DNA from: Tardiphaga sp. | GTDB lineage: Bacteria > Pseudomonadota > Alphaproteobacteria > Rhizobiales > Xanthobacteraceae | Length of the DNA: 14,662 bases | Assembly (NCBI GenBank): GCA_028290765.1 | Contig: JAQGJF010000863.1 | Coordinates: forward strand, 1-14,662 | Direction: 5' to 3' | Shown: positions 1 through 8,375 of the stretch, piece by piece | Numbering within the stretch: position 1 is the stretch's first letter | How the letters are laid out: every line of letters starts with the position of its first letter | Translations under genes and position numbers: made by a program | The notes under the pieces: model-generated | What the model was told of the DNA's origin: nothing | What the model saw: only the letters and a program-made list of their open reading frames with translations | Database searches by the model: none

Positions 1-236
1 GCGATATCTGCCGGCGGGTCGGCATCGATCCAGCCAAGTTTCTCGCCGGGATCGGCGAGCAGGCGATCAAGGACCAACTCAAGGCCAATACCGATGAAGT
101 GATGGCGCGCGGCGGCTTTGGCTCGCCGACCATCTTTGTCGACAAGACCGACATGTATTTCGGCAATGACCGGTTGCCGCTGATCCGCGAAGCCCTGCAG
201 CGGCGCAAGACGGACGCGACCTCGAGCGCGGCCTGA
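1..236 (+). CDS. 2-hydroxychromene-2-carboxylate isomerase-like DsbA-family protein (C-terminal part)
   Basis: Only the last 77 codons are present, read from base 3 to a TGA at 234-236; the N-terminus lies outside the window. The visible part has the C-terminal signature of the DsbA-like thioredoxin-fold family that includes 2-hydroxychromene-2-carboxylate isomerase: a helix ending RGGFGSPTIFVD, in which the Ser-Pro-Thr should be the cis-proline loop, then MYFGNDRLPLIREAL, matching the family's 'GxDRL' closing motif. HCCA isomerases are glutathione-dependent enzymes of naphthalene and other aromatic catabolism, but many members are uncharacterised, so the substrate is not assignable. The stop overlaps the next start by one base, which implies co-transcription and translational coupling with the oxidoreductase. 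The family call is good; the exact reaction is uncertain. Confidence 0.8.
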   Translation, partial: DICRRVGIDPAKFLAGIGEQAIKDQLKANTDEVMARGGFGSPTIFVDKTDMYFGNDRLPLIREALQRRKTDATSSAA

Positions 237-1213
237 TGCCGAGAGCGGTTGTCTGCCGGGAACTGGGGCCGCCTGAACAATTGCGGCTGGAGAATTTTGC
301 ATCGACGGCGCTGTGGGGTGGGCAGGTGCGCGTCGCCGTTCATGCCGCCGGCATTAATTTTCCGGACATCCTGATGGCGGCGGGCGAATATCAGCTCAAG
401 CCGGAGCTTCCGTTCGTTCCGGGCGTGGAAGCCGCCGGTGATGTGGTCGAGGTGGCCGCCGGCGCCGACGGCGTCGCGGTCGGCGACAAGGTCGTCGTCA
501 AATTGCGTCACGGAGCCTATGCCGATGAGGTCGTGGTCACGCCGTCGCAATTGACGCCGCTGCCGAGGGCGTTCGACTATGCCGAAGGCGCAACGTTCTT
601 CGCCGCCCACGGCACCGCCCATCATGCCCTGGCGGACCGCGCGCAGATCGCGGCGAACGAAGTTCTGCTGGTGCATGGCGCGGGTGGCGGCGTGGGACTC
701 GCCGCGGTCGAACTAGGCAAGCTGCTTGGTGCTGTGGTGATCGCGGCGGCATCATCGGAAGAAAAGCTTGCGGTAGCGCAGGCGAGAGGCGCCGATCACA
801 CGGTGCTCTATGGCCGCGAACCGTTCCGCGATGCGGTGAAACGCATCACCGATGGCCGCGGCGCCGATGTGGTGTTCGATCCGGTCGGCGGCGAGATCTT
901 CGAACAGAGTCTGCGCTGCATCAATTGGGGCGCGCGCATTCTGGTGATCGGCTTCACCAGTGGCATCGGGCTCGCCAAAACCAATCTGGTGCTGATCAAG
1001 GGCGCCAGCGTGCTCGGCGTCCGCGCCGGGGAAGCGGCGCGGAAGAACCCGGCACTCGGCGAGGCACGCGTGAAAGCGCTGGTGGGATGGGCGGAAGCCG
1101 GAAAGATCCGGCCGAACATCTCGCATCGTTTGCCGCTGGAAGACTATGCCGCGGCGATGCAGCTCTTGATCGACCGCAAGGCGATCGGGCGGGTGGCGTT
1201 GATGACGCGGTGA
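236..1213 (+). CDS. NADPH:quinone oxidoreductase family protein (zinc-independent MDR)
   Basis: A 325-residue medium-chain dehydrogenase/reductase. Residues 31-100 form the GroES-like domain, with AGINFPDILMAAG and PFVPGVEAAGDVVE typical of the quinone oxidoreductase branch. HGAGGGVGLAAVELGK (from residue 147) is the Rossmann nucleotide-binding loop, followed by GADHTVLY and GADVVFDPVGG, all standard for the family. I see no cysteine cluster or catalytic zinc ligands, so this is not a zinc alcohol dehydrogenase. Members reduce quinones or the C=C bond of enones with NADPH in the cytoplasm. Length is normal (about 325). The ATG is chosen because it overlaps the preceding TGA by one base and the protein begins as family members do; no strong ribosome-binding site is visible, consistent with translational coupling. 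Its TGA lies 14 bp from the stop of the convergent crotonase gene, with no terminator between. Confidence 0.9.
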   Translation: MPRAVVCRELGPPEQLRLENFASTALWGGQVRVAVHAAGINFPDILMAAGEYQLKPELPFVPGVEAAGDVVEVAAGADGVAVGDKVVVKLRHGAYADEVVVTPSQLTPLPRAFDYAEGATFFAAHGTAHHALADRAQIAANEVLLVHGAGGGVGLAAVELGKLLGAVVIAAASSEEKLAVAQARGADHTVLYGREPFRDAVKRITDGRGADVVFDPVGGEIFEQSLRCINWGARILVIGFTSGIGLAKTNLVLIKGASVLGVRAGEAARKNPALGEARVKALVGWAEAGKIRPNISHRLPLEDYAAAMQLLIDRKAIGRVALMTR

Positions 1214-1227
1214 AGCGTTGCCGTCGC

Positions 1228-2118
<891 letters not shown>

Positions 2119-2160
2119 GGCGTTCCTCCCGGTTTTTTTAAGCTCAGCCACCCGCACAGC

Positions 2161-2297
2161 CCTCATCTTGAGGAGCGGCCATGCAGGCAAGTTTACGCAG
2201 CCTGCATAAATTTGGCTGCGGGCCGCGTCTCGAAGGATGAATGCGCATGTTGCCATCCTTCGAGACGCGCGCAAAGGGCGCGCTCCTCAGGACGAAG
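2161..2297. repeat. Composite palindromic intergenic repeat with nested hairpin
   Basis: The gap between the amidase stop and the crotonase start is almost filled by a palindromic element. Outer arms at 2161-2177 and 2281-2297 are imperfect inverted copies sharing TGAGGAGCG/CGCTCCTCA. The inner arms at 2225-2239 and 2254-2268 are a perfect 15-bp inverted repeat around a 14-nt loop. The left half also contains a second perfect 8-bp hairpin (2181-2188 with 2200-2207, ATGCAGGC/GCCTGCAT). The CTCGAAGGATG and GGAGCG cores resemble a dispersed repeat common in Bradyrhizobium and Rhodopseudomonas genomes (recalled, not searched). In RNA it would fold into strong stems between two cistrons. Confidence 0.8.
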
Positions 2298-2311
2298 TCG
2301 TGTGCGCGGGG

Positions 2312-3730
2312 CTACACTTTCGGCGGCGACGGCCATGGTTTCTGCGGGCCGCGCAACGCCTCGAACGCCTTGGCCATCTTCAGCACGCCGACGTCGTCGA
2401 AGCGGCGGCCGACGATCTGGACGCCGATCGGAAAGCCCTTGCCATCGTAGCCACCATTGATCGACACCGCCGGTTGCTCCGACATGTTCCACGCAACCGT
2501 ATAGCCGATATGTTCGAACGGCTTGTAGGGATCGTTGATCGGGGAGGCGAGTTCGGCGGCGAAATTCACCACCGGCGATACCGGCGATATCAGATAGTCG
2601 ATGTCGGCGAATTGCCTGGCCGCGGCGGTGCGCATCGCCATGGTGGTGTTGAAGCCCCGGATGACGTCCACGCCGGATAGTTTTGCGCCGGATTCCGCCC
2701 ATTTGTAGATATAGGGCAAGGCCTTGGCGCGGTCAGCGGGACTGAGTTTTGCGAGATCGTCCCATGATCGCGCGCGCCAGAAATTGTCGAGCCCATCGAG
2801 CATTTCGCGAGTCAACACCGGTGGTACTTCGGTGACAATGGCGCCCGCTGCCTCGAACGCGCGCGCGGCCTTGAGGACGGTTTCACGCACTTCGTTATCT
2901 AGCGGCAGCGCAAAGCCGAGCTCGATATTGAGACCGATGCGTAAACCCTTGAGATCGATGTCCAGCGCGCACCAGTCGAAGTCGCTGGGCGGCAGGCTCA
3001 TGCCGTCGCGGTGGTCGGGCAACGACAGCACGCTCATCATCAGCGCTGCATCGTCGACGGTCCGGGTCATCGGACCGGCGACGCGGCCGACATAGGACGG
3101 ATCGATCGGGATTCGGCCGAGGCTCGGCTTCAGCGCCACGAGGCCGCACCAGCAGGCCGGCAGCCGCACCGATCCGCCGATATCGGTGCCGAGATGCAGC
3201 GGGCCGTAACCGGCGGCGCCTGCGGCGCCGGCGCCGGCGCTGGAGCCGCCGGGATTTTTCGAAAGATCCCACGGGTTGCGGGTGAGGGGATGGAAGCTGG
3301 AGAGGCCCGACGACAGCATGCCGTAGTCCGGCATCGTGGTCTTGGAAAAGATCACTGCGCCGGCTTCGCGCAGCCGCGCCGCCGGGGGCGCATCCGCCGC
3401 CGCCGGCACCAGTTTTGTGGTGGAGGCGCCGAGCGGCACCGGCACGCCCTTGGTCGCAATATTTTCCTTGATGGTGGTCGGCACGCCGTCGAGCGGCCCG
3501 ATCGGCGCGCTCTTGTGCCAGCGTTCGGTCGAGGCCTTGGCGACGGCGCGCGCGCCGTCCGGATCGAAGGCGTACAGCGCCTGGATATGCGGTTCCCAGG
3601 CCGCGACATGCGTCAGCACGTCCTCCAGCACTTCGGTCGGCGAGAATGATTTGGCGCGGTACCCGGCGACCAAGTCGACGGCGGTGAGATCGTGAAGCAT
3701 GGTTGTGTTCTCTGCAATGCCGTCAGACAT
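2312..3730 (-). CDS. Amidase-signature family hydrolase
   Basis: A 472-residue amidase-signature enzyme, hydrolysing a carboxamide or amide to acid plus ammonia or amine in the cytoplasm. The Ser-cisSer-Lys triad is complete: Lys88 in GVPTTIKEN, cis-Ser163 in NPGGSSAGAG, and nucleophile Ser187 in GTDIGGSVRLP, with the 24-residue Ser-Ser spacing usual for the family. The N-terminal DLTAVDLVAGYRAKSFSPTEV is the usual substrate-gating helix, and the C-terminus (PAVSINGGYDGKGFPIGVQIVGRRFDD) is complete. The gene runs to TAG at 2312-2314. The ATG at 3730 overlaps the preceding M20 gene by 8 bp; an in-frame ATG at 3700 (462 residues) is a real alternative, and neither has a strong ribosome-binding site. 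There is no GatB or GatC nearby, so this is not the tRNA amidotransferase subunit. Overlap with a hippurate hydrolase-like gene suggests successive or alternative cleavage of amide bonds in an imported compound (inference). Confidence 0.92.
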   Translation of the reverse strand: MSDGIAENTTMLHDLTAVDLVAGYRAKSFSPTEVLEDVLTHVAAWEPHIQALYAFDPDGARAVAKASTERWHKSAPIGPLDGVPTTIKENIATKGVPVPLGASTTKLVPAAADAPPAARLREAGAVIFSKTTMPDYGMLSSGLSSFHPLTRNPWDLSKNPGGSSAGAGAAGAAGYGPLHLGTDIGGSVRLPACWCGLVALKPSLGRIPIDPSYVGRVAGPMTRTVDDAALMMSVLSLPDHRDGMSLPPSDFDWCALDIDLKGLRIGLNIELGFALPLDNEVRETVLKAARAFEAAGAIVTEVPPVLTREMLDGLDNFWRARSWDDLAKLSPADRAKALPYIYKWAESGAKLSGVDVIRGFNTTMAMRTAAARQFADIDYLISPVSPVVNFAAELASPINDPYKPFEHIGYTVAWNMSEQPAVSINGGYDGKGFPIGVQIVGRRFDDVGVLKMAKAFEALRGPQKPWPSPPKV

Positions 3731-4895
3731 GGCCACCGACCGGCATGCGGGTTTCGATGATGCGGGCGAACATGCTGGCGCCGATCGGCAGAATCTTGTC
3801 GTCAAGCACGTAGCCGGGATTGTGCACCGGCACCGAGCCGTCATGGCCGACCCAGAAATAGGCGCCCGGCACCGCGTGCAGCATGTCGGCGAAATCCTCG
3901 CTGCCCATCTTCGGCTTGGCCTTGGTGAAGACGTGATCGCTGCCGACCACGCTGCGTGCGACTTCCTCGACCAACCGGCTTTGTTCTTCCTGGTTGACCA
4001 GCACGCTGAAAATGTCGCGGATGTCGGCGGTAATCTCGACATCGAAAGCGGCGGCCATGCCGGCGCAGATCGTGCGCATGCGCTCGCGAACCATGGCGCG
4101 GGTGTCATCGGAAAAGCCGCGCACGGTCCCGGCGAGTCTGGCCTCGCCGGGAATCACATTATAGGCCGAGCCGGCGTGAATCTGCGTGATCGACAGCACC
4201 ACGGACTGCAAGGGGTCGACATTGCGGCTGACGATCGATTGCAGCGCCTGGCCCAGATTCATCGCGATCACCACCGGGTCCTTGGAGCGTTCCGGCATCG
4301 CGCCATGGGCGCCGTAGCCGTGAATGGTGATGTCGAAGAAATCGGCGCCGGCCATCGCCGGTCCGGGCAGCACGGCGATCTCGCCATGGTTCATGTCGGG
4401 CGCATTGTGCAGGCCGTAGATTTCGTCGCAGGGAAACTTGCTGAACAGCCCGTCGGCGATCATGGCGCGGGCGCCACCGAGGCCTTCCTCGGCGGGCTGG
4501 AAGATGAAATGCACGGTGCCGTCGAAGTCGCGGGTCTCGGCCAGATAGCGCGCGGTGCCGAGCAGCATGGTGGTGTGGCCGTCATGGCCGCAGCCGTGGA
4601 AGCGACCGGGAATGGTCGAGCGCCATTTCAGATTGGTGTTTTCCTCCATCGGCAGCGCGTCCATGTCGGCGCGCAGGCCGATGCGCCTGGCCCCGGTTCC
4701 CTTGCCCTTGAGCACGCCGACCACGCCGGTGCCGCCGATGCCGCGATGCACCTCGACGCCCCATTGGGTGAGCTTGTCGGCGACGATGCCGGAGGTGCGC
4801 ACTTCCTCGAAGCCGATTTCCGGATGGGCATGGAGGTCGCGGCGGATCGCAGTGAGTTCGTCGGCGAAGTTTTCGATGCGTTCGATGGTGGGCAT
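3723..4895 (-). CDS. M20 family amidohydrolase (hippurate hydrolase / N-acyl-amino-acid hydrolase-like)
   Basis: A 390-residue M20 amidohydrolase of the hippurate hydrolase/IAA-amino-acid hydrolase type. It opens with RRDLHAHPEIGFEE (18-31). Metal ligands expected in the family are visible: Cys102 and His104 in FHGCGHDGHT, Glu136/Glu137 in FQPAEEG, His163 in GLHN, and a late His in VPVHNPGY. RADMDALPMEE (75-85) is also characteristic. GYGAHGAMPERSKDPV marks the dimerisation/lid domain. These enzymes use two divalent metals to free an amino acid from an N-acyl group or a small peptide. There is no signal peptide, so it should be cytoplasmic. The ATG at 4895 is the family-like start, with only a weak GGATAA upstream. 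It begins 20 bp after the extended M81 stop and overlaps the amidase by 8 bp, so the three are probably one transcript. Confidence 0.92.
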   Translation of the reverse strand: MPTIERIENFADELTAIRRDLHAHPEIGFEEVRTSGIVADKLTQWGVEVHRGIGGTGVVGVLKGKGTGARRIGLRADMDALPMEENTNLKWRSTIPGRFHGCGHDGHTTMLLGTARYLAETRDFDGTVHFIFQPAEEGLGGARAMIADGLFSKFPCDEIYGLHNAPDMNHGEIAVLPGPAMAGADFFDITIHGYGAHGAMPERSKDPVVIAMNLGQALQSIVSRNVDPLQSVVLSITQIHAGSAYNVIPGEARLAGTVRGFSDDTRAMVRERMRTICAGMAAAFDVEITADIRDIFSVLVNQEEQSRLVEEVARSVVGSDHVFTKAKPKMGSEDFADMLHAVPGAYFWVGHDGSVPVHNPGYVLDDKILPIGASMFARIIETRMPVGGHV

Positions 4896-4915
4896 GGCAG
4901 GTTATCCGTTTCTTC

Positions 4916-6571
4916 TTATCCCTCCCCCTTGCGGGGAGGGTGGCCTGTTGAGAGCGAAGCGAACAACAGGTCGGGTGGGGGTGCTCCGGTGGAATCAGAT
5001 TTGGTTTTGTTTGCGTGGACCCCCACCCCCGACCCCTCCCCGCAAGGGGGAGGGGAGAAGCGTGGGCTTGCGACAGGCACGAACGGCGCGCCGTTCGGTT
5101 TGATCCGCACGCCCGGACGCAGCCGCGTCCAGGGCAATGTGGCGGTATCGGCAGGCATCGCGCCGGGCGCGGCGCAGATCAGGAGCTTCTCGGCGATCGG
5201 CTCGAAATCGGCGCGGAAGTGCACCGAGCTCTTGTTGACCAGGATCGACTGCGCGGTCGGCTCGATGCCGACGAAGCGATACATCGCCTGGTCGGCGAGC
5301 TGTGCCTTGAAGCTCGAGACCACGACGCGGACATCGCCGATCCGCAGGCAGGCGGACGGCCCCATGTCCATGTCGCGGCCGCCATAATAGGGACCCGGCG
5401 CGACGAATTTTCCGTCGGACAGTTTCTCGACGACAAACGTTTCTTCGTAGGGCGCATCGCCCGGGATGCCCGACTTGCCACCGAGGGCGAGCGTGACCGT
5501 GGCGCCTTCGCCGGCGTCATGCGCGGCTTTCGCCGACTCCGGGTCCCAGATCACGCCGGTCGCGGCTTTGCTGGCCTTGTTGCGCACCAAAGCGCGCAGC
5601 ATGCCGGTGGTGTCGGAATCGCCGCCGGCGCCGGGGTTGTCCTGGGTGTCGGCGATGATCACCGGCTTCATGGCGCGCGTCGCGAGGTCCATCGCGAAAC
5701 GCACGCCCTCGTCGGGTGAAAAAATCCGGCCGTCGAAATCGTCCTCATGGCCGGCGATCAAGGCGGAGATCTCGTCGGCTGCATGGTCGGCGTCGGCCTG
5801 GGTCGCGCCATAGGCGAATACGCTCGGCCCGCAATCGGTAAAATCCGCCGCCGGAAAGCCCGGCGCAAAGGACAGCGTCGGGATCGTTTCGCTCTCGCGC
5901 GCGGCGAGTTTGGCATAGATGCTCTTGCAGGGTTCGTCGAAGCTGCATTGCCAGCTGATCGGAATCAGGAACGGCAATTGCCGGAACGCCTTGGCGAATT
6001 TGCGTCTGGATCGCAGCAGCAGCGCGAGGTGGCGCGCCGAAGCGCGGCCGGTGTCGGCCATGTCGACATGCGGATAGGTGCGGTAGGCGATCAACGCATC
6101 GGCATGTTCGACCATCTGCGGCGTCACATTGGCATGAAGATCGAGGCTGACCACCAGCGGCAGATCCTTGCCGATCACCTGGCGGACCCGCGCCAGAATT
6201 TCGCCCTCGCCGTCGTCGAGATGTTCGGTGACCATGGCGCCGTGCAGGTCGAGATAGACGGCGTCGAGCGGGCCGGCGGCGGCAATGCCGTCGACCATGA
6301 CTTTGGTGATGCGCTCGAAGGCGTCCTTCGTCACATGCGCCGAGGGGCTGGCGCCGCAGGAGATGGTCGGCACCATTTCCCATCCATGGGCTTCCGCCGA
6401 CTCAATGAAGCCGGCGAGGCCGACATTGATGTTGCGCATCACCTTGAGCACGTCGTCGCCCTGCGCCAGCGCCGGCCAGCCGCCGCCATGGACGAAATCG
6501 GCGTAGGTCGCCTTGGTCGGCGCGAAGGTATTGGTCTCGTGCAGGAAGCCGCCAACGGCGATGCGTGTCAT
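4916..6571 (-). CDS. M81 family metallopeptidase (microcystinase C / MlrC-like) with repeat-encoded C-terminal tail
   Basis: A 551-residue protein of the M81 family, named after MlrC, the zinc peptidase that cuts linearised microcystin; most rhizobial members have no known substrate. It starts MTRIAVGGFLHETNTFAP, the family N-terminus. His110 (YLDLHGAM), Asp144 and His146 (SLDLHANV) and His168 (YRTYPHVD) fit the metal-ligand pattern, including the 22-residue step from Asp144 to His168. The C-terminal domain has DTQDNPGAGGDSDTTG (308-323) and the usual ending RLRPGVRIKPNG (483-494). From about residue 506 the frame runs through a palindromic repeat and stops just past it, adding about 46 Pro/Gly-rich residues absent from typical members of roughly 490-510. 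The ATG at 6571 is chosen over an in-frame TTG at 6589 because the family N-terminus begins there; the ribosome-binding site is weak. It lies between the ABC ATPase and the M20 hydrolase. Confidence 0.9.
   Translation of the reverse strand: MTRIAVGGFLHETNTFAPTKATYADFVHGGGWPALAQGDDVLKVMRNINVGLAGFIESAEAHGWEMVPTISCGASPSAHVTKDAFERITKVMVDGIAAAGPLDAVYLDLHGAMVTEHLDDGEGEILARVRQVIGKDLPLVVSLDLHANVTPQMVEHADALIAYRTYPHVDMADTGRASARHLALLLRSRRKFAKAFRQLPFLIPISWQCSFDEPCKSIYAKLAARESETIPTLSFAPGFPAADFTDCGPSVFAYGATQADADHAADEISALIAGHEDDFDGRIFSPDEGVRFAMDLATRAMKPVIIADTQDNPGAGGDSDTTGMLRALVRNKASKAATGVIWDPESAKAAHDAGEGATVTLALGGKSGIPGDAPYEETFVVEKLSDGKFVAPGPYYGGRDMDMGPSACLRIGDVRVVVSSFKAQLADQAMYRFVGIEPTAQSILVNKSSVHFRADFEPIAEKLLICAAPGAMPADTATLPWTRLRPGVRIKPNGAPFVPVASPRFSPPPCGEGSGVGVHANKTKSDSTGAPPPDLLFASLSTGHPPRKGEG
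4920..5054. repeat. Palindromic repeat with perfect 21-bp arms, partly coding
   Basis: The arms at 4920-4940 and 5034-5054 are perfect 21-bp inverted copies, each itself a near-hairpin (CCCTCCCC...GGGGAGGG). Inner pairing continues with GTCGGGTGGGGGT near 4970-4983 against ACCCCCACCCCCGAC near 5019-5032. The element is about 135 bp long and resembles the Pro/Gly-coding palindromic repeats dispersed in many alphaproteobacterial genomes (recalled, not searched). It lies entirely within the open 3' end of the M81 gene. Confidence 0.85.
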
Positions 6572-6614
6572 GAGTGCTGTCTTGTCCAATTATTCTTGCG
6601 CGAGACGTTAGACC

Positions 6615-6696
6615 CGTCATTGCGAGGAGCGCAAGCGACGAAGCGATCCAGTCTTTCTGCGTTGCCCTGGATTGCTTCGCTTCGCTCGCAACGACG
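6615..6696. repeat. Palindromic intergenic repeat (CGTCATTGCGAG type)
   Basis: The left arm 6615-6651 begins CGTCATTGCGAG and ends AAGCGATCCAG. The right arm 6667-6696 is its inverted copy, beginning CTGGATTGCTTCGC, with two base differences and one internal length difference. It occupies most of the 136-bp gap between the ABC ATPase stop and the M81 start, and should fold into a long stem in the transcript. The form is very common between genes in Bradyrhizobium-type genomes (recalled). No coding potential is evident in the gap. Confidence 0.85.
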
Positions 6697-6707
6697 TTGA
6701 AGCCGAA

Positions 6708-8375
6708 TCACGCTGTCGCTGCCGCTTCACGCACCACCGGCCGGAAATTCGCAAAATCCCACTCCCGTCCAGGCGCGGCGTCAAGCAGTTGCCGCGTATA
6801 GGCCTGCTGCGGATTTGTCAGGACTTGGCCGGCGGGGCCCTGTTCGACGATTCGGCCGTGCTGCATCACAGCGACCTCGTCGCAGATCTGCGCGGCGACG
6901 CGCAGGTCGTGGGTGATGAACAGCAGCGCGATGCCGAGCCGCTTCTGGATGTCGTCGAGCAATTCGAGCACCTGCGCTTGCACCGAGACGTCGAGCGCGG
7001 AGACCGCTTCATCCGCCACCAGCACGTCGGGATCGAGCGCCAGCGCCCGGGCGATCGCGATGCGCTGGCGCTGGCCGCCGGAGAATTGATGCGGATAGCG
7101 CGACATGGCATCGGCGGGGAGGTCGACCAGTTCGAGCAGTTCGCCGGCTTTGGCCAGCGCTTCCTTGTGCGGCATGCCGTAATTGATCGGCCCCTCGGCG
7201 ATGGTCTCACCGACGGTGATGCGCGGATTGAGCGAGCGATAAGGGTCCTGGAAGATGATCTGGATCTTCTTGCGGTGCGGCTGCAGCAGCCGGCGCGACA
7301 GGTCCGAGATTTCGCGCCCGCCAAGGCGGATGCCGCCGGAGGTCGGATCGATCAGACGCACGATGCAGCGCGCCACCGTCGACTTGCCGGATCCGCTTTC
7401 GCCGACGATGCCGAGCGTGCGGCCCTTGCGCAAGGTCAGGGTCACGTTCTCCGCCGCGGCGACTTCGCGCCCAGCGCCGAACAGCGAGCGTTCGCGATAG
7501 ACTTTTCCGAGTTCGTTGGCCTCCAGCACCACAGGCAGGCGAAGGTCTTCGCGCGGTGCGCGGGGCACCAGGCTCGGCACCGCCGAAAGCAGGTTGCGGG
7601 TATATTCCATGGTCGGCGCGCGCAGGATGGTATCGAGCGGTCCGGTCTCGACCAGCCGTCCATGCCGCATCACCGCGACGCGGTCGGCGATCTCGGCGAC
7701 CACGCCCATGTCATGGGTGATGAACAGCACTGCGGTGCCGTGATCCCGTTGCAGGTCGCGGATCAAAGTGAGGATCTGCTTCTGCGTGGTGACGTCGAGC
7801 GCCGTGGTCGGCTCGTCCGCGATCAGGAGTTTCGGCTCCAGCACCAGCGCCATCGCGATCATGATGCGCTGGCGCTGGCCGCCGGAGAGCCGGTGCGGGT
7901 AGGAGGCGAAGATGCGCTTGACGTCGGGCAGCCGCACCTGGTCCATCATGGCGAGGATGCGCTGGCGCCGTTCCTTGGCGTCAAGGTTGGTGTGGACGCG
8001 CAGCACCTCGTCGATCTGCCGGCCGACCGGCACCACCGGATTGAGCGCGGTCATCGGCTCCTGAAAGATCATCGCCATGGTGGTGGCGCGCAGTTGCCGC
8101 AGCCGGCGATCGCTGGCGCTGAGCAATTCCTCGCCGACCAGTTTGATGCTGCCGCCGGAGGGTACCAGCGAGCCTTTCTGAAGCAGGCCCATCACCGTCA
8201 GCGAGGTGACGGATTTTCCCGATCCGCTCTCGCCGACAAGGCACAGCGTCTCGCCTTCACGGACCTGCAGCGAGATGCCGTCGATGATTTTTTCGCCGTG
8301 CGGTTTGTTGCCGAGGCCGACGACAAGGTTGTCGATGTCGAGGACGACGGCGTTTGAGTTTGGAATCGCGTTCAC
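6708..8375 (-). CDS. Peptide ABC transporter ATPase, two nucleotide-binding domains fused
   Basis: A 555-residue cytoplasmic ATPase carrying both halves of a dipeptide/oligopeptide importer motor in one chain (DppD plus DppF, as in GsiA or YejF). Domain 1: Walker A GESGSGKS 48-55, signature LSGGQ 163-167, Walker B LLIADE 183-188, switch His221. Domain 2: Walker A 325-332, signature FSGGQ 431-435, Walker B VLVADE 451-456, switch His489. All catalytic motifs are intact in both. The segments after each domain (PTMEYTRNLLSAVPSL and PQQAYTRQLLDAAPG) are the oligopeptide-type C-terminal extensions. The start is GTG at 8375, whose GTGA overlaps the TGA of the upstream permease by 4 bp, with AGGG about 6 bases upstream; the in-frame extension beyond it is an out-of-frame reading of the permease gene. 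It pairs with the two permeases immediately upstream and presumably with the divergent binding protein. Confidence 0.95.
   Translation of the reverse strand: MNAIPNSNAVVLDIDNLVVGLGNKPHGEKIIDGISLQVREGETLCLVGESGSGKSVTSLTVMGLLQKGSLVPSGGSIKLVGEELLSASDRRLRQLRATTMAMIFQEPMTALNPVVPVGRQIDEVLRVHTNLDAKERRQRILAMMDQVRLPDVKRIFASYPHRLSGGQRQRIMIAMALVLEPKLLIADEPTTALDVTTQKQILTLIRDLQRDHGTAVLFITHDMGVVAEIADRVAVMRHGRLVETGPLDTILRAPTMEYTRNLLSAVPSLVPRAPREDLRLPVVLEANELGKVYRERSLFGAGREVAAAENVTLTLRKGRTLGIVGESGSGKSTVARCIVRLIDPTSGGIRLGGREISDLSRRLLQPHRKKIQIIFQDPYRSLNPRITVGETIAEGPINYGMPHKEALAKAGELLELVDLPADAMSRYPHQFSGGQRQRIAIARALALDPDVLVADEAVSALDVSVQAQVLELLDDIQKRLGIALLFITHDLRVAAQICDEVAVMQHGRIVEQGPAGQVLTNPQQAYTRQLLDAAPGREWDFANFRPVVREAAATA

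Noticed and set aside
1214..1227. Bidirectional terminator between the convergent oxidoreductase and crotonase genes
   Set aside because: The gap is only 14 bp and contains no inverted repeat or T-run.
3700..3731. Programmed frameshift or fusion between the M20 hydrolase and the amidase
   Set aside because: An ordinary 8-bp gene overlap explains the arrangement; both proteins have complete ends, and no slippery sequence was seen.
3699..5387. 562-codon open frame on the + strand over the M20 hydrolase and M81 genes
   Set aside because: It mirrors the - strand genes, has no family motif and passes through the palindromic repeat; the - strand frames carry full catalytic motifs.
6672..8357. 561-codon open frame on the + strand opposite the ABC ATPase
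   Set aside because: It is antisense to two intact nucleotide-binding domains and has the low-complexity His/Arg/Asp/Gly composition expected of a shadow frame.
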